A model generated the notes under the pieces. It did no database searches. It was not told the DNA's origin and saw only the letters and a list, made by a program, of their open reading frames with translations. A stretch of DNA of 64,000 nt. It comes from Desulfomonile sp963700305 (GTDB taxonomy: Bacteria; Desulfobacterota; Desulfomonilia; Desulfomonilales; Desulfomonilaceae). The position numbers and the translations under genes are program-made. The stretch's first letter is position 1. Every line of letters starts with the position of its first letter. The DNA lies in contig CAVOXB010000011.1 of assembly GCA_963700305.1 (NCBI GenBank), positions 248,001-312,000 of the forward strand. Direction: 5' to 3'. Shown in pieces: positions 54,338 to 63,873 of the stretch.

Positions 54338-55825
54338 ATGAATCTCAGCGAGATGGTGGATCGCTTTGCTCAGGACATGCCGGACCATCCGGCACTGGTG
54401 TTTGAGGACCTTACAGTATCTTATGGGGATCTTCTCCGTTCGATCAACAGGCTTGCGAACGCTCTGACTAAAGCCGGAGTTAAGCAAAGTGACAGAATAG
54501 TCATTCTCTTAGGCAACAGGCCGGAGTTCGTGGTCGGATACTTTGCATGTTTGCGCATGGGCGCCATTGCGGTCACCTTGAATCCCGTGTCCACTGCTTA
54601 CGAGCTCAGTCATTACTTCGCAGATTGCAAGCCCGTAGGAGTTATCTGCAAGAGTGATCAAGTTGAGAAACTTGAGAGCATTAGGGACAGGTCAGAATAC
54701 CTCAAGTTCATCATAACGACCGATCCGTCCGAAGGGGCCATATCCTACGAGGAGATTCAGCGGGACTTTTCTGACAAGTTCACGGCTTTGGAGTTAGATC
54801 CGAATCATCCTGCGGTGGTGATATTCACAGCAGGTCTTTTAGGAAGAGCCTTGGGGGCTACTCTTAGCCACAACAATTTGGATACCAATGCGAACATGCT
54901 TCGAGACGATTGCGGTGGAGGTCCGGAGCATCATGGTCTCGCCCTGATTCCATTGTTCCATGCGTTTGGGGCGGATGTGAATCTGCTTGGTACTATGAAA
55001 GTTGGTGGAACAGTCTATTTAGTGGAGCGGGTGGATTTTCCCAAGCTCGTTCCGTGGCTGAAAAAGGCTCAGATAACCTATTCCGGCATGGTTCCCATGG
55101 TTTTCTATGGTTTGCTGTACCACCCATCGTGCAAAGATCTCGACCTAACGAGCCTAAAAATCGGGATAAGCGGCGGCGCCCCACTTTCGATGGAAATTTA
55201 TGAAAAATTTTGCGAGCGTTACAAAATAGATATTTACCAGGGGTACGGTCTGACTGAGGCTTCCCCTGTGGTTTCATGGAATAATGTAAATATAGCTAAT
55301 AAACCCCCGACTGTAGGAAAGCCTATACCTGATGTCGTGGTGGCGATTCATGACGATGACGGAAAACCTATGCCGGTGGGCATGCAAGGCGAGGTAGTGG
55401 TTAAAGGCCCCAATGTCATGCTCGGATACCTCAGCAAACCTAAGGAAACTGAAACAGTGATTCGGGATGGTTGGCTGTACACTGGCGATATAGGTTTTCT
55501 GGACGAAGACGGCTATCTTACGCTTACAGGATTGAAGAAGGATCTGATCATAACGTCTGGCTTTAATGTTTACTGTCAGGAAGTAGAAGAAATACTGATC
55601 CGCCATGCCCACGTGGCAGACGTGGCCTTGATGGGAGTAGATGACCTGATGCGAGGCCAGGTGATCGAAGCCCTGATTGTACCCGAACCTGGTATTAAAC
55701 CGGACGAACGCGACATAATTCGTTTCTGCAGGGAATACCTGTCCAGGTACAAATGCCCTCGCAAGGTCACAATTGTGAAGGAAATCAGGCGAAACGTACA
55801 CGGTAAGCCTGCAGGGTGGAGTTAA
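54338..55825 (+). CDS. AMP-forming acyl-CoA synthetase (ANL family), unusual P-loop
   Basis: 495 residues, ATG 54338 (MNLSEMVDRFAQDMPDH) with GGAG upstream. Activates a carboxylic acid to acyl-AMP and then acyl-CoA. Core motifs are visible: GYGLTEASPVVSWN, YTGDIGFLDEDGYL, GLKKDLIITSGFNVYCQEVEE, and the end NVHGKPAGW with the catalytic Lys region. The A3 phosphate loop reads FTAGLLGRALGATLSHNN instead of (T/S)SGTTGxPKG: both the Ser-Gly-Thr pattern and the Lys are changed. Activity may therefore be altered. Substrate unknown. Confidence 0.85.
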   Translation: MNLSEMVDRFAQDMPDHPALVFEDLTVSYGDLLRSINRLANALTKAGVKQSDRIVILLGNRPEFVVGYFACLRMGAIAVTLNPVSTAYELSHYFADCKPVGVICKSDQVEKLESIRDRSEYLKFIITTDPSEGAISYEEIQRDFSDKFTALELDPNHPAVVIFTAGLLGRALGATLSHNNLDTNANMLRDDCGGGPEHHGLALIPLFHAFGADVNLLGTMKVGGTVYLVERVDFPKLVPWLKKAQITYSGMVPMVFYGLLYHPSCKDLDLTSLKIGISGGAPLSMEIYEKFCERYKIDIYQGYGLTEASPVVSWNNVNIANKPPTVGKPIPDVVVAIHDDDGKPMPVGMQGEVVVKGPNVMLGYLSKPKETETVIRDGWLYTGDIGFLDEDGYLTLTGLKKDLIITSGFNVYCQEVEEILIRHAHVADVALMGVDDLMRGQVIEALIVPEPGIKPDERDIIRFCREYLSRYKCPRKVTIVKEIRRNVHGKPAGWS

Positions 55826-55928
55826 GATTGCGCCATGATTGTCATCGGACGGAGCGAAACACTTTATCCGGTTAGCGTAAGATTCAAGGAAAATTTAAAC
55901 CGACACCTTCCAAAAGGAGGGCCCCGAG

Positions 55929-57646
55929 GTGTTTCCGCTCAGAAGCTTGGTCACACTGATCCGGCCGAAGGAACAGATTAACGGACCTGAATTCAGAAAA
56001 CGGGTCGAGTGGCTGATGCTGCTCAGGCTTATGGTGACCACGCTTCTGCTGGCGTCCACCATCTTTTTCCAACTTCGCGGAACAGGGGATCTTTTCGTTG
56101 AAGCCGCAATTCCCCTTTACATACTGATCGGCACCACTTTTCTTCTCAGCCTGATTTACACTTTTTCTCTCTCATTAATACCCGATCTGTGGGCGTTTTC
56201 ATTTTTTCAAGTGATGGTAGACGTGCTGTGACGCGACCGTACTGATTCATTTCACGGGAGGCGCGTCCAGTGTATTCACGCTGCTTTATATTTTCCCAAT
56301 CATCACGTCAGGGATACTTCATTTACGAGCGGGCGCCCTTGTGACAGCATCGGCCTCGAGCTTGCTTTTCGGGTTGCTCATAAATCTGCAGTTCTATGGA
56401 GTGATTCCACCGAGCAATTGGCCGTGGATCAGCCCATGGAGCAAAGATACCTCGTATTACCTGTTGTGGGTCTTGATTGTTCATTTCACTTTCTTCTACC
56501 TGGTGGCTTTTCTCTCCAGCACCTTGGCCGAGCAGCTCCAGCGGACCAAGACCTCACTGAACCTCAAGGAAATTGATTACGAAAAGCTTTCCGAACTGCA
56601 TACAAATATCGTGCGGTCGATCCCCAGCGGAATAATAACCACCGACGAGACCGATAAAATTACTTTTGTGAACCAGTCGGGAGCAACTTTGCTGGGCACG
56701 AGCGCATCAGAACTCGTCTACATGCCTCTGGGATCCATCTTTCCAGCTATACACGCCGGCATACCAATCAGTTCCGTTCGCAAAGAGAGTTTCTTTATCG
56801 TGAAGGATCTCAAGGGCGATAAGAAACATCTTGAGGTTATGGTTTCCGATCTTAAAGGTAGGGATTTTGTTCCAACGGGACGGCTAGTGGTCTTTCAGGA
56901 CGTGACCCATTTGAGAAAAATGGAAGAACGCTGCTAAAGCCAGTGAAAGACTGGCGGCATTCGTGCGGATCGCGGCCCGCATGGCGCACGAGATAAGAAA
57001 TCCGTTGGCTGCGATCAGAGGAGCGAGCGAGTTGCTGTCTCGCAATCCATCTGCTCTGGATAGCGACAAGAGATTGCTGGAAATTGTTATAAGAGAATCC
57101 GACCGCCTCAACAAACTGCTCGGAGATTTTATGTTGACCGTGAGCGCCCAGAGATCAGGAAAGACACGCGTGATGTTTTCCAAGCTCATAGAAGAAGTCA
57201 TAGACCTTTTCTCCCGCGAGAATAGAATCAAGAACGGCGTTTCTCTGGAGACACTAATTAATAAAGGAGTGGAAGTAGAAGGGGATCCAGTGAAACTTAA
57301 GCAGGTGGTCTGGAATTTGCTGTCCAATGCTGTCGAAGCGAGCCCGGAAGAAGGTGCAATAAGAGTCTTTCTAGAGTCTCTTCCTGATTCCGGTTACGCC
57401 ACGCTGAAGGTTCAGGATTCAGGAGCTGGAATACCTCCGGAGATGAGGGATCGCATATTCGAGCCGTTTACCACGACTAAAGAGAGAGGCTCCGGTCTGG
57501 GATTATCTCTGGTTCTGAGCGTGGTAGAATCGCACAGAGGCACTGTCGAATGTGACAGTATGCCGGGAGCAGGTGCCATTTTTACAGTCAGACTACCGCT
57601 CGCGGCAGCCATGACAGGCGATGAAGGAGAAGAAGAGAATGGCTGA
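55929..57646 (+). CDS. pilS: Membrane sensor histidine kinase, PilS-like, two frame breaks
   Basis: Six membrane helices (first LLRLMVTTLLLASTIFF), then a PAS domain (HTNIVRSIPSGIITTDETD), HisKA with the phosphorylated His in MAHEIRNPLAAIRG, and HATPase with NLLSNAVEA, DSGAGIPPEMRDRIF and GSGLGLSLV. The order fits PilS/NtrB. GTG 55929 follows AAAGGAGG. Frames change at about 56222-56250 (VMVDVL to LIHFTGGASSVF) and at 56932 (one extra C; KMEE to AAKASERLAAF). The end overlaps the response regulator gene by 8 bases. The gene name rests on domain order and the partner only. Confidence 0.8.
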
Positions 57647-59030
57647 CCGCCTTCTCGTGGTCGATGATGAACCAAGTATGAGGGAGTTTCTGGAGATAAT
57701 GCTCTCACAGGAGGGCTATCAGGTCAGTACCGCAGCTACGGGAGAAGAGGGATTCAAGATCTACCGCACCCAAGAGTTTGACCTGATTCTCACCGACGTA
57801 AAAATGCCGGGGATGAGCGGACTGGACCTGATCAGGGAAATCCATTCTGTGGATCCATCGATTCCCATCATAGCCGTAACTGCCTATGCAAGTGCGGACG
57901 ACGCTATACGTGCTGTCCGCGAAGGAGCCTACGACTATCTTTCCAAACCTTTTCAGGTCGAAGATCTTCGGATAATAATTAGGAACGCTCTGGAGACGCG
58001 TCGACTGAGGAAAGAAAACCTAGAGCTCAAAAAATCGTTTCAGGATCGAGGTTATTTTGTCAATATTGTGGGAAAATCCCCACAAATGGAGGAGATCTTC
58101 GGTTTTATCGAAAAAGTTGCCCCGTCCAAGGCCGGTGTGCTGATCATAGGCGAGTCCGGCACCGGGAAAGAACTGATCGCCAAAGCAATACATTATTACT
58201 CTCCTAGACGAGATAAACCTTTTATTACGATCAATTGCACGGCCATTCCGGAGAATCTCCTGGAATCGGAAATGTTCGGCCATCAAAAGGGATCATTCAC
58301 GGGAGCAATTTCGAACAAGCCTGGGCTCGTTGAAATGGCTCACACAGGGACACTTTTCCTGGATGAAGTCGGAGAGATTCCTCTTTCGATTCAAGCGAAG
58401 CTACTACGTTTTCTCCAGGAGCACGAATTCCGACGTGTCGGCTCGACGGACGATAAGAAAATTGACGTGCGAATAATAGCGGCCACAAACAAAAAACTCG
58501 AAAAGGAGTTGGAAAAAGGAAATTTTCGAGAAGATCTCTATTATCGCCTTAATGTAATCCGAATACATGTCCCGCCTTTACGGGAAAGAGAAGAAGATAT
58601 TCCATTACTGATAAATCATTTCGTGAAAAAGTTCGCCGCACAGCAGGGCAAGAACATCCAGAAGGTCTCCTCCCTGGTAATGCGTGTCTTATCCAATTAC
58701 GGCTTTCCTGGTAACGTAAGGGAATTGGAAAACCTCATAGAACGTTGTGTCACTCTTGAGCTCTCTGATCAATTGACGGCTGAACATCTGCCAACCAAGT
58801 TGTCCGAATCGTCGGAGGTCTCCCGGCCATCAGGCGATTTTGAAATACCGCCGGACGGAATAGACCTGGATCGCGCTTTGGACAACATGGAACGAAAACT
58901 CATAACAAGGGCTATGGAAATTACGGGCGGCAATCGTTCAAGGGCTGCGCGATTGCTGGGAATATCTTTTCGATCTCTGCGGTATAGATTGGTGAAGTTG
59001 GGCATGGAGAGCGATGACATCGTCCAGTAA
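57639..59030 (+). CDS. pilR: NtrC-family response regulator, PilR-like
   Basis: 463 residues. Receiver domain with Asp in ILTDVKMPG and VVDDEPSM; AAA+ domain with GESGTGKE, GSFTGA and GTLFLDEVGE; Fis-type HTH (GGNRSRAARLLGISFRSLR). ATG 57639 overlaps the kinase stop. Activates sigma-54 promoters after phosphorylation by the kinase; pilin genes are typical targets but none are in the window. Confidence 0.88.
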   Translation: MADRLLVVDDEPSMREFLEIMLSQEGYQVSTAATGEEGFKIYRTQEFDLILTDVKMPGMSGLDLIREIHSVDPSIPIIAVTAYASADDAIRAVREGAYDYLSKPFQVEDLRIIIRNALETRRLRKENLELKKSFQDRGYFVNIVGKSPQMEEIFGFIEKVAPSKAGVLIIGESGTGKELIAKAIHYYSPRRDKPFITINCTAIPENLLESEMFGHQKGSFTGAISNKPGLVEMAHTGTLFLDEVGEIPLSIQAKLLRFLQEHEFRRVGSTDDKKIDVRIIAATNKKLEKELEKGNFREDLYYRLNVIRIHVPPLREREEDIPLLINHFVKKFAAQQGKNIQKVSSLVMRVLSNYGFPGNVRELENLIERCVTLELSDQLTAEHLPTKLSESSEVSRPSGDFEIPPDGIDLDRALDNMERKLITRAMEITGGNRSRAARLLGISFRSLRYRLVKLGMESDDIVQ

Positions 59031-59077
59031 TGCCTCAAATCACTCTGTATTAATCATATGGTTTTGAGGAAAGATGT

Positions 59078-59869
59078 ATGAGGAAACACGCAATAGTCTT
59101 GGCTGCAGATTTGCCTACACCTGCTGAGACACTCACTGCGATCAAAGAAGTGGGTACAATCGTCGACGGCATAAAAATCGGTGAGGCCACACTTCTGCAA
59201 GCCGGGGTCGATATTCTCAAAAGAATCCGAGACATGATAGAAGATCGCCCACTTCTTGTGGACCTCAAGATAGCAGACATAGGATTCAAAGGTGATGGCT
59301 CCTGGCAAGGAACTAACGCAAAGATAATCGAGAGCATCAGAGATACGGGAGCCACTCACGTGACTGTGCACGGATTTCCGGGTCCCACCTCTGTGGGTGA
59401 AGCTGCGCAAAGGGCCCGAGAATTAGGCATCGGAGTGCTTCTCCTCCCGCTCATGAGCCATGCGGGCGCAGCGTTATTTTTCTCTAGGCCGGTAGAACGG
59501 TCAGAAGTGGTTTATTCCACGATCAAGGCAGGTATGGATGTTCATTTCCCTCCGGAACTGATGTGCTCAGACGTGACGGAAGGGATACTTATGCTGGGAG
59601 AAGCATTGGACGTTGAAGGATACATCGGCCCAGCTACTCGACCTCTCGATCTGCAGAGATATCGCGCAATTACACAGAAACCCATATGGTGTCCGGGATT
59701 CGGGCGTCAGGATCGGCAGGGCAGAAATCTGGAAGAGCAATTCAAACAGTGGGGGGAAATTGTAGGCCCATCGTCCGCTGCCATCGTCGGTTCGGCAATT
59801 TTCGGGGCCAAAGACAGGGCGGCCGCGGCAAAAGAAATTGTTGAAATCCGCGATAGGGTGATCGGCTAA
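59078..59869 (+). CDS. pyrF: Orotidine 5'-phosphate decarboxylase, PyrF type
   Basis: TIM-barrel enzyme making UMP. Catalytic set LVDLKIADIGFKG (DxKxxD), with the first Lys in VDGIKIGEA; the phosphate loop region is CPGFGRQDRQG. 263 residues; the sequence resembles archaeal-type OMPDC. A separate gene 48 bases after pilR, so possibly co-transcribed. Confidence 0.85.
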   Translation: MRKHAIVLAADLPTPAETLTAIKEVGTIVDGIKIGEATLLQAGVDILKRIRDMIEDRPLLVDLKIADIGFKGDGSWQGTNAKIIESIRDTGATHVTVHGFPGPTSVGEAAQRARELGIGVLLLPLMSHAGAALFFSRPVERSEVVYSTIKAGMDVHFPPELMCSDVTEGILMLGEALDVEGYIGPATRPLDLQRYRAITQKPIWCPGFGRQDRQGRNLEEQFKQWGEIVGPSSAAIVGSAIFGAKDRAAAAKEIVEIRDRVIG

Positions 59870-60095
59870 AAGAAAATGGGGAGGGAACGCCTTGCAACCC
59901 CGCCTCCGCGGGATTCCCCGAACCCCTCTGAAAAACACAGGTATTTTCCGAATTATCATTTCTCAGCGAGAAATGACGATTCCAGGCAGTGCTAGATTTT
60001 TCTGGGAGAGGCCTTGAAGACACCTTTCTCACGGGAAGAAAGTTTCCCTAACCATGCAGACTTAAAGTTGAATTTGTATACGCAGAGGGCACATT

Positions 60096-60557
60096 ATGAC
60101 ATTGATTCTGAGTGGCGAAAAAATTGCGTCTTTGACAAAGGGGCTTATTTCAGCAAAGAAACAAATGAGTCCATGTTCAATTGACCTTACTGTGCGGAGC
60201 ATTAGCCAGATCAACTTGGGCGGTCACCTGGATTTCGGCGGCAGCGAATACAAAGAAGCGTCAGCGTCCCCTGTGATTCCTGAGAAAAGGACTCCTGAGG
60301 AAACATATGACTGGTGGAATTTGGGTCAAGGCAATTACCTGATCCGATTTAACGAAATTCTGAAGCCTCCGCAAGGCGGCCTCATTATGGTTTTTCCTCA
60401 TGAGAGAATAGTGACTGCGGGAATATTTCACCCCACTATTATTGTTGAGAAGATTGACGAAAACTTGTGTGTTAACGTTCTCATTGGACCTGAGGGCATT
60501 TCAATAAAGGAGAATGCGCGGGTTTCCAAGGCATTATTGTTGCTGGAGGAAATCTGA
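60096..60557 (+). CDS. Dcd/dUTPase-fold protein
   Basis: 153 residues. MSPCSIDLTVRSI matches the dCTP-deaminase/dUTPase strand motif; FNEILKPPQGGLIMVFPHERI resembles the trimeric core. The deaminase Glu and the dUTPase Asp patterns are not clear, so the reaction is uncertain (dCTP deaminase-like or a regulatory relative). ATG 60096. Confidence 0.65.
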   Translation: MTLILSGEKIASLTKGLISAKKQMSPCSIDLTVRSISQINLGGHLDFGGSEYKEASASPVIPEKRTPEETYDWWNLGQGNYLIRFNEILKPPQGGLIMVFPHERIVTAGIFHPTIIVEKIDENLCVNVLIGPEGISIKENARVSKALLLLEEI

Positions 60558-60644
60558 GCCAAATTGCGCCAAGATCTTCATTCGGATCAAAAAAGAGAAA
60601 AATAAATAGGGTGCCGCACTGATCGTTGCCAAAATGGTCATTCC

Positions 60645-60869
60645 ATGACTAAAGTAAAGTTCGAAGGTCAATGGGGTGCACACGTGTCATTTTTCTCGTC
60701 TCGAATGAAGCTGCGATTATTGCCGCACAGGACGATGTGGTGGATAGCGTTTGTTTGCGCGGCTCTGGGAATACTAAGTTCACTTATAATTATTATACCG
60801 GCCCTCTCCGGATATATTTTCTGGATTGTGCTCGGAGGTCTGATTCTGTTATTGGCGTCGACAAGATAA
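60645..60869 (+). CDS. Small two-helix membrane protein
   Basis: 74 residues, two hydrophobic segments (MWWIAFVCAALGILSSLIII and YIFWIVLGGLILLLAS). The basic KLRLLPHR loop between start and first helix suggests cytoplasmic N-terminus. No ribosome site of note. Function unknown. Confidence 0.55.
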   Translation: MTKVKFEGQWGAHVSFFSSRMKLRLLPHRTMWWIAFVCAALGILSSLIIIIPALSGYIFWIVLGGLILLLASTR

Positions 60870-61057
60870 CGTCCTCTGAACATACAATCCGGATTTCGTT
60901 ATCACTCCGCTTATCGCCAAGATTGTGGAATGACATGACCCGCAAACGGATCCCCAATTTCTGGAGGTCGCGGCTAGATCACCGAGGGTACTCCCCGAGT
61001 GGAACGTAATGACGAAGACGATTAGGCCCGTATAAGTCGTTTCTATCTAGAAGGAAT

Positions 61058-61503
61058 TTATAGGCCCACCGGCATGTCGTAAGGATGCGGACGGCCTTTG
61101 CCGGTCTCGACAAATTCCTTGAGGCTAAGCAGGAAAAGCACCCAGTGCATCGAGGACTGAGGGAACACTTTGGCATCCTCGCGCCATTTTGAGTGGCGAA
61201 GGTGAAGAAACGTTTTGTCGCCTTCGCGGAAGATTTTCCATTCAATTTCGGTGTTGACCCAATCAGGATCGCTCCGCTCAGTTGCTCGCCACCGCACGAG
61301 TTCATCAACTTTCAGAGTGGTTACAACCATCTCCTTTAAAAATTTCCCATAAAACCAGAATTCCAATTTCTTCCCGACGGCAGATTCCCCCGCGCCTCGG
61401 TGGTCCACCAATGCGCGAGCTTTTTCACATCGGTTAACGCTTGGTAAAGCTCGCCTGGGGAAGCTTTGATGATAATTTCATGCCAGATTTCACGATATGC
61501 CAT
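61058..61503 (-). CDS. SRPBCC (START/AHSA1-like) ligand-binding protein, frameshifted
   Basis: Helix-grip protein of about 148 residues. MAYREIWHEIIIKASPGELY, ALTDVKKLAHWWTTEARG is the usual AHSA1 start; then KKLEFWFYGKFLKEMVVTTL and SSMHWVLFLLSLKEFVETG to the end PHPYDMPVGL. The frames join in a run of five G (61387-61391) where six would restore ARGESAVGKK. ATG 61503 after AAGGTG. Ligand unknown. Confidence 0.82.
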
Positions 61504-61580
61504 TGAAAACACCTTCTTTGGTTTACACACAATTGCTAACACCGTTCAAGCAAGGAAGGCTCTAAATTTGCCGAATCTCC

Positions 61581-61820
61581 TCAACAACGCCTGCTTTCAC
61601 GCCATACTAGGATCGCGAGTATTGCTGCCACAATGCAAGCAATAATACTCGGCCATACGGGGATCATAACGCCATTCGCAACTATTTTGACGTTAAGAAC
61701 GACTCTCAAGAGCTGCGCAATGGAGATGAGGAACAACAAGACTACGGCGAGAAATGTCGCCGCTTTCGTTCGTCGGCCTTTTGAAAAAAATTCGTGAAAA
61801 TGTTGAAGTGTCATGGCCAT
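61581..61820 (-). CDS. Small membrane protein
   Basis: 79 residues. Two helices (ATFLAVVLLFLISIAQLLRVV and PSIIACIVAAILAILVWR) and a basic C-terminus. Start ATG 61820 with GGGAG five bases upstream (a second ATG follows two codons later). It precedes the SRPBCC gene on the same strand by 77 bases. No known function. Confidence 0.65.
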   Translation of the reverse strand: MAMTLQHFHEFFSKGRRTKAATFLAVVLLFLISIAQLLRVVLNVKIVANGVMIPVWPSIIACIVAAILAILVWRESRRC

Positions 61821-62015
61821 TGGAACTCCCTAATTGGCTGTGGTGCGCGGAAAAAGTTGCAGCGTTCAATCATAAATTGGACATTCAACGACATCACGGC
61901 AAGGGAACATACCCAAAAGCGTATCCGCGACGTGGGGTGGACAATGTGATCGATTTTTGGGTGGTTATAATATATTCATATGACTAGTTACAGTGGCAGA
62001 ATGGGGTAGGGTCAG

Positions 62016-63347
62016 ATGCTCAATATCCTTTTGGTAGATGACGAATCAAATATCCGCCGGACTCTTTCCCTATGCTTGGAATCTGACGGCCATCGGACAG
62101 TGGGTGTCAGCAATTTCCAGGACGCGATAACCGAAGCATCGCGAACGTCTTTTGATATGGCATTCGTGGACCTGAGACTGGGCACAGCTGACGGCATGGA
62201 CTTGATCCCGAGATTGTTGGTATCAACGCCTTGGCTGAAAATAGTGGTGATTACAGCCTATTCTTCAATTGAGACAGCGGTGGAAGCCATGCGCCGCGGG
62301 GCCTCAGATTATATTCCCAAGCCGTTTACGCCTGCTCAGGTGAGGATGGCCGTAAACAAGATCGCGGAGATTCGTTCTCTTGAGCAACGGGTAGCCCACT
62401 TGCAGGAAGAACTCGGTCGATTGGAGCCGGAGACGGAGTTTTCAAGCACCAATATGGAGATGAAAGGGGTTATACATCTTGCCAGAGAGGTAGCTTCCAC
62501 TGATGCCACGGTCCTACTGCGCGGGGAAAGTGGAACAGGAAAAACAGTCCTGGCGCGACAGATACATTCCTGGAGCAGCAGGGCATCCAAACCTATAGGT
62601 ATTGTTTCTTGTCCATCCTTATCTCCCGAGCTTTTGGAAAGCGAACTATTCGGTCATGTGAAAGGTGCGTTCACAGGCGCGATTCGCGACAATCCCGGAC
62701 GCATCGCAGCATGCGAAGGTGGAACCCTGCTGCTGGATGAGATCAGCGAACTCCCCTCTTCGGTTCAGCCCAAGCTGCTGAGGTTTCTCCAGGATCGGGA
62801 ATACGAACGCATGGGTGACAATAAGTTGCGAAAAGCAAATGTTCGCATAATCTCCGCCACTAATGCGGATTTGGAACAGGCCGTTGAGAAAGGATCGTTT
62901 CGAGAGGACCTTCTCTATCGTCTGAACGTGATACAAATAGAGATACCCCCATTACGAGAACGTCCTGAGGACATAATTCCACTTGCCCGACGCATCCTCG
63001 CCTTTTTCAGCAGCAAATACCATAGGGCCTTCGTTGGATTCACAGAAGAGGCTTTAAAAGCGCTGAAGCAATATTCCTGGCCCGGAAATGTGCGGGAACT
63101 GAGAAATGCGATTGAACGTGCTGCTATTCTTTGTAAGTCGGACGAAATCGGCCTTGAGCAGATTCCGGGGAAAACGACACCTGTAACAACAATTCCGAGA
63201 ATCGGTGAAGCAGTAACACTGGCAAAAGTTGAAGAAGAACACATACGGAGAGTAATGGCCAGGAGCAGATCTCTACAGGAGGCTGCAGACACGCTGGGGA
63301 TTGATCAGGCCACCCTTTGGCGACGCAGGAAGCAGTACGGAATCTAA
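62016..63347 (+). CDS. NtrC-family response regulator, AlgB-like
   Basis: 443 residues. Receiver domain (LLVDDESNIRRTLSLCLESD, phospho-Asp in AFVDLRLGTADG), AAA+ domain (GESGTGKTVLA, GAFTGAIRD sigma-54 loop, GGTLLLDEISE) and a Fis-type HTH at the end (SLQEAADTLGIDQATLWRRR). Its likely kinase starts at 63860 and resembles KinB. It probably binds the paired TTGCAAAATGCA sites 50-100 bases downstream of its own stop and activates the lipoprotein-kinase transcript. Confidence 0.9.
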   Translation: MLNILLVDDESNIRRTLSLCLESDGHRTVGVSNFQDAITEASRTSFDMAFVDLRLGTADGMDLIPRLLVSTPWLKIVVITAYSSIETAVEAMRRGASDYIPKPFTPAQVRMAVNKIAEIRSLEQRVAHLQEELGRLEPETEFSSTNMEMKGVIHLAREVASTDATVLLRGESGTGKTVLARQIHSWSSRASKPIGIVSCPSLSPELLESELFGHVKGAFTGAIRDNPGRIAACEGGTLLLDEISELPSSVQPKLLRFLQDREYERMGDNKLRKANVRIISATNADLEQAVEKGSFREDLLYRLNVIQIEIPPLRERPEDIIPLARRILAFFSSKYHRAFVGFTEEALKALKQYSWPGNVRELRNAIERAAILCKSDEIGLEQIPGKTTPVTTIPRIGEAVTLAKVEEEHIRRVMARSRSLQEAADTLGIDQATLWRRRKQYGI

Positions 63348-63398
63348 AAATCGCGCTACACTAGCCCTCGTTCTTCACTAAGTCCGTTCATCCTCTAG

Positions 63399-63444
63399 CT
63401 TGCAAAATGCACGACTACCTCGGGATATCACCTTGCAAAATGCA
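63399..63444. promoter_or_regulatory. Two direct TTGCAAAATGCA sites, likely enhancer
   Basis: CTTGCAAAATGCA at 63399-63411 and again at 63432-63444, 33 bases centre to centre (about three helical turns); the second extends to the palindrome TTGCA-aaa-TGCAA. They lie 65-110 bases before a consensus sigma-54 promoter and just after the AlgB-like gene. Confidence 0.65.
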
Positions 63445-63508
63445 AACGTCAAAGATTTCGGCGAAGGGCATGCATTCGAAATTGTGCCCATTTTTGCTGG
63501 TCTACATG

Positions 63509-63524
63509 TGGCACAATGTTTGCT
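63509..63524 (+). promoter_or_regulatory. Consensus sigma-54 promoter
   Basis: TGGCAC-AATGT-TTGCT with exact spacing, 67 bases before the lipoprotein start at 63591. Confidence 0.75.
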
Positions 63525-63590
63525 CTATGAAAGGCAGAGGCAAGTGGCGAAATGAAATTTGTCACTATTTCAATATTAGTTAAGGCGGGA

Positions 63591-63873
63591 ATGAGATATC
63601 GCGAAATAGGAGCAAGCAACGCTTCGTTCGTCAATTACGATTTGCTCTATTAGTTTGACTCTTCTCTCGTTGGTGGGTTGTGGTGATCAGAATGTTAAAC
63701 AACCGGACAGCGCATTGGCATCCGCAACACGGGAAGATGCTCGCAAAGGAACATTTTGGACAAGTTTCTATAATATGATAGGCAAGCCGATTTGGCCAGG
63801 AGCTGTTATGAATGATCTCGGTGAACGCGAGAAGAGGTCTTTGATTTCGAGGGGAAGAAATGCTCGGGATTAG
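63591..63873 (+). CDS. Small lipoprotein upstream of the sensor kinase, probably frameshifted
   Basis: The frame that ends at 63873 carries a signal segment with lipobox (ICSISLTLLSLVGC) and a short mature part (GDQNVKQPDSALASATRED, MIGKPIWPGAVMNDLGE). It has no start in frame; ATG 63591 in another frame gives MRYREIGASN, and a change at about 63615-63625 joins them. It overlaps the next gene by 14 bases. May act as a sensor accessory of the kinase. Confidence 0.5.
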
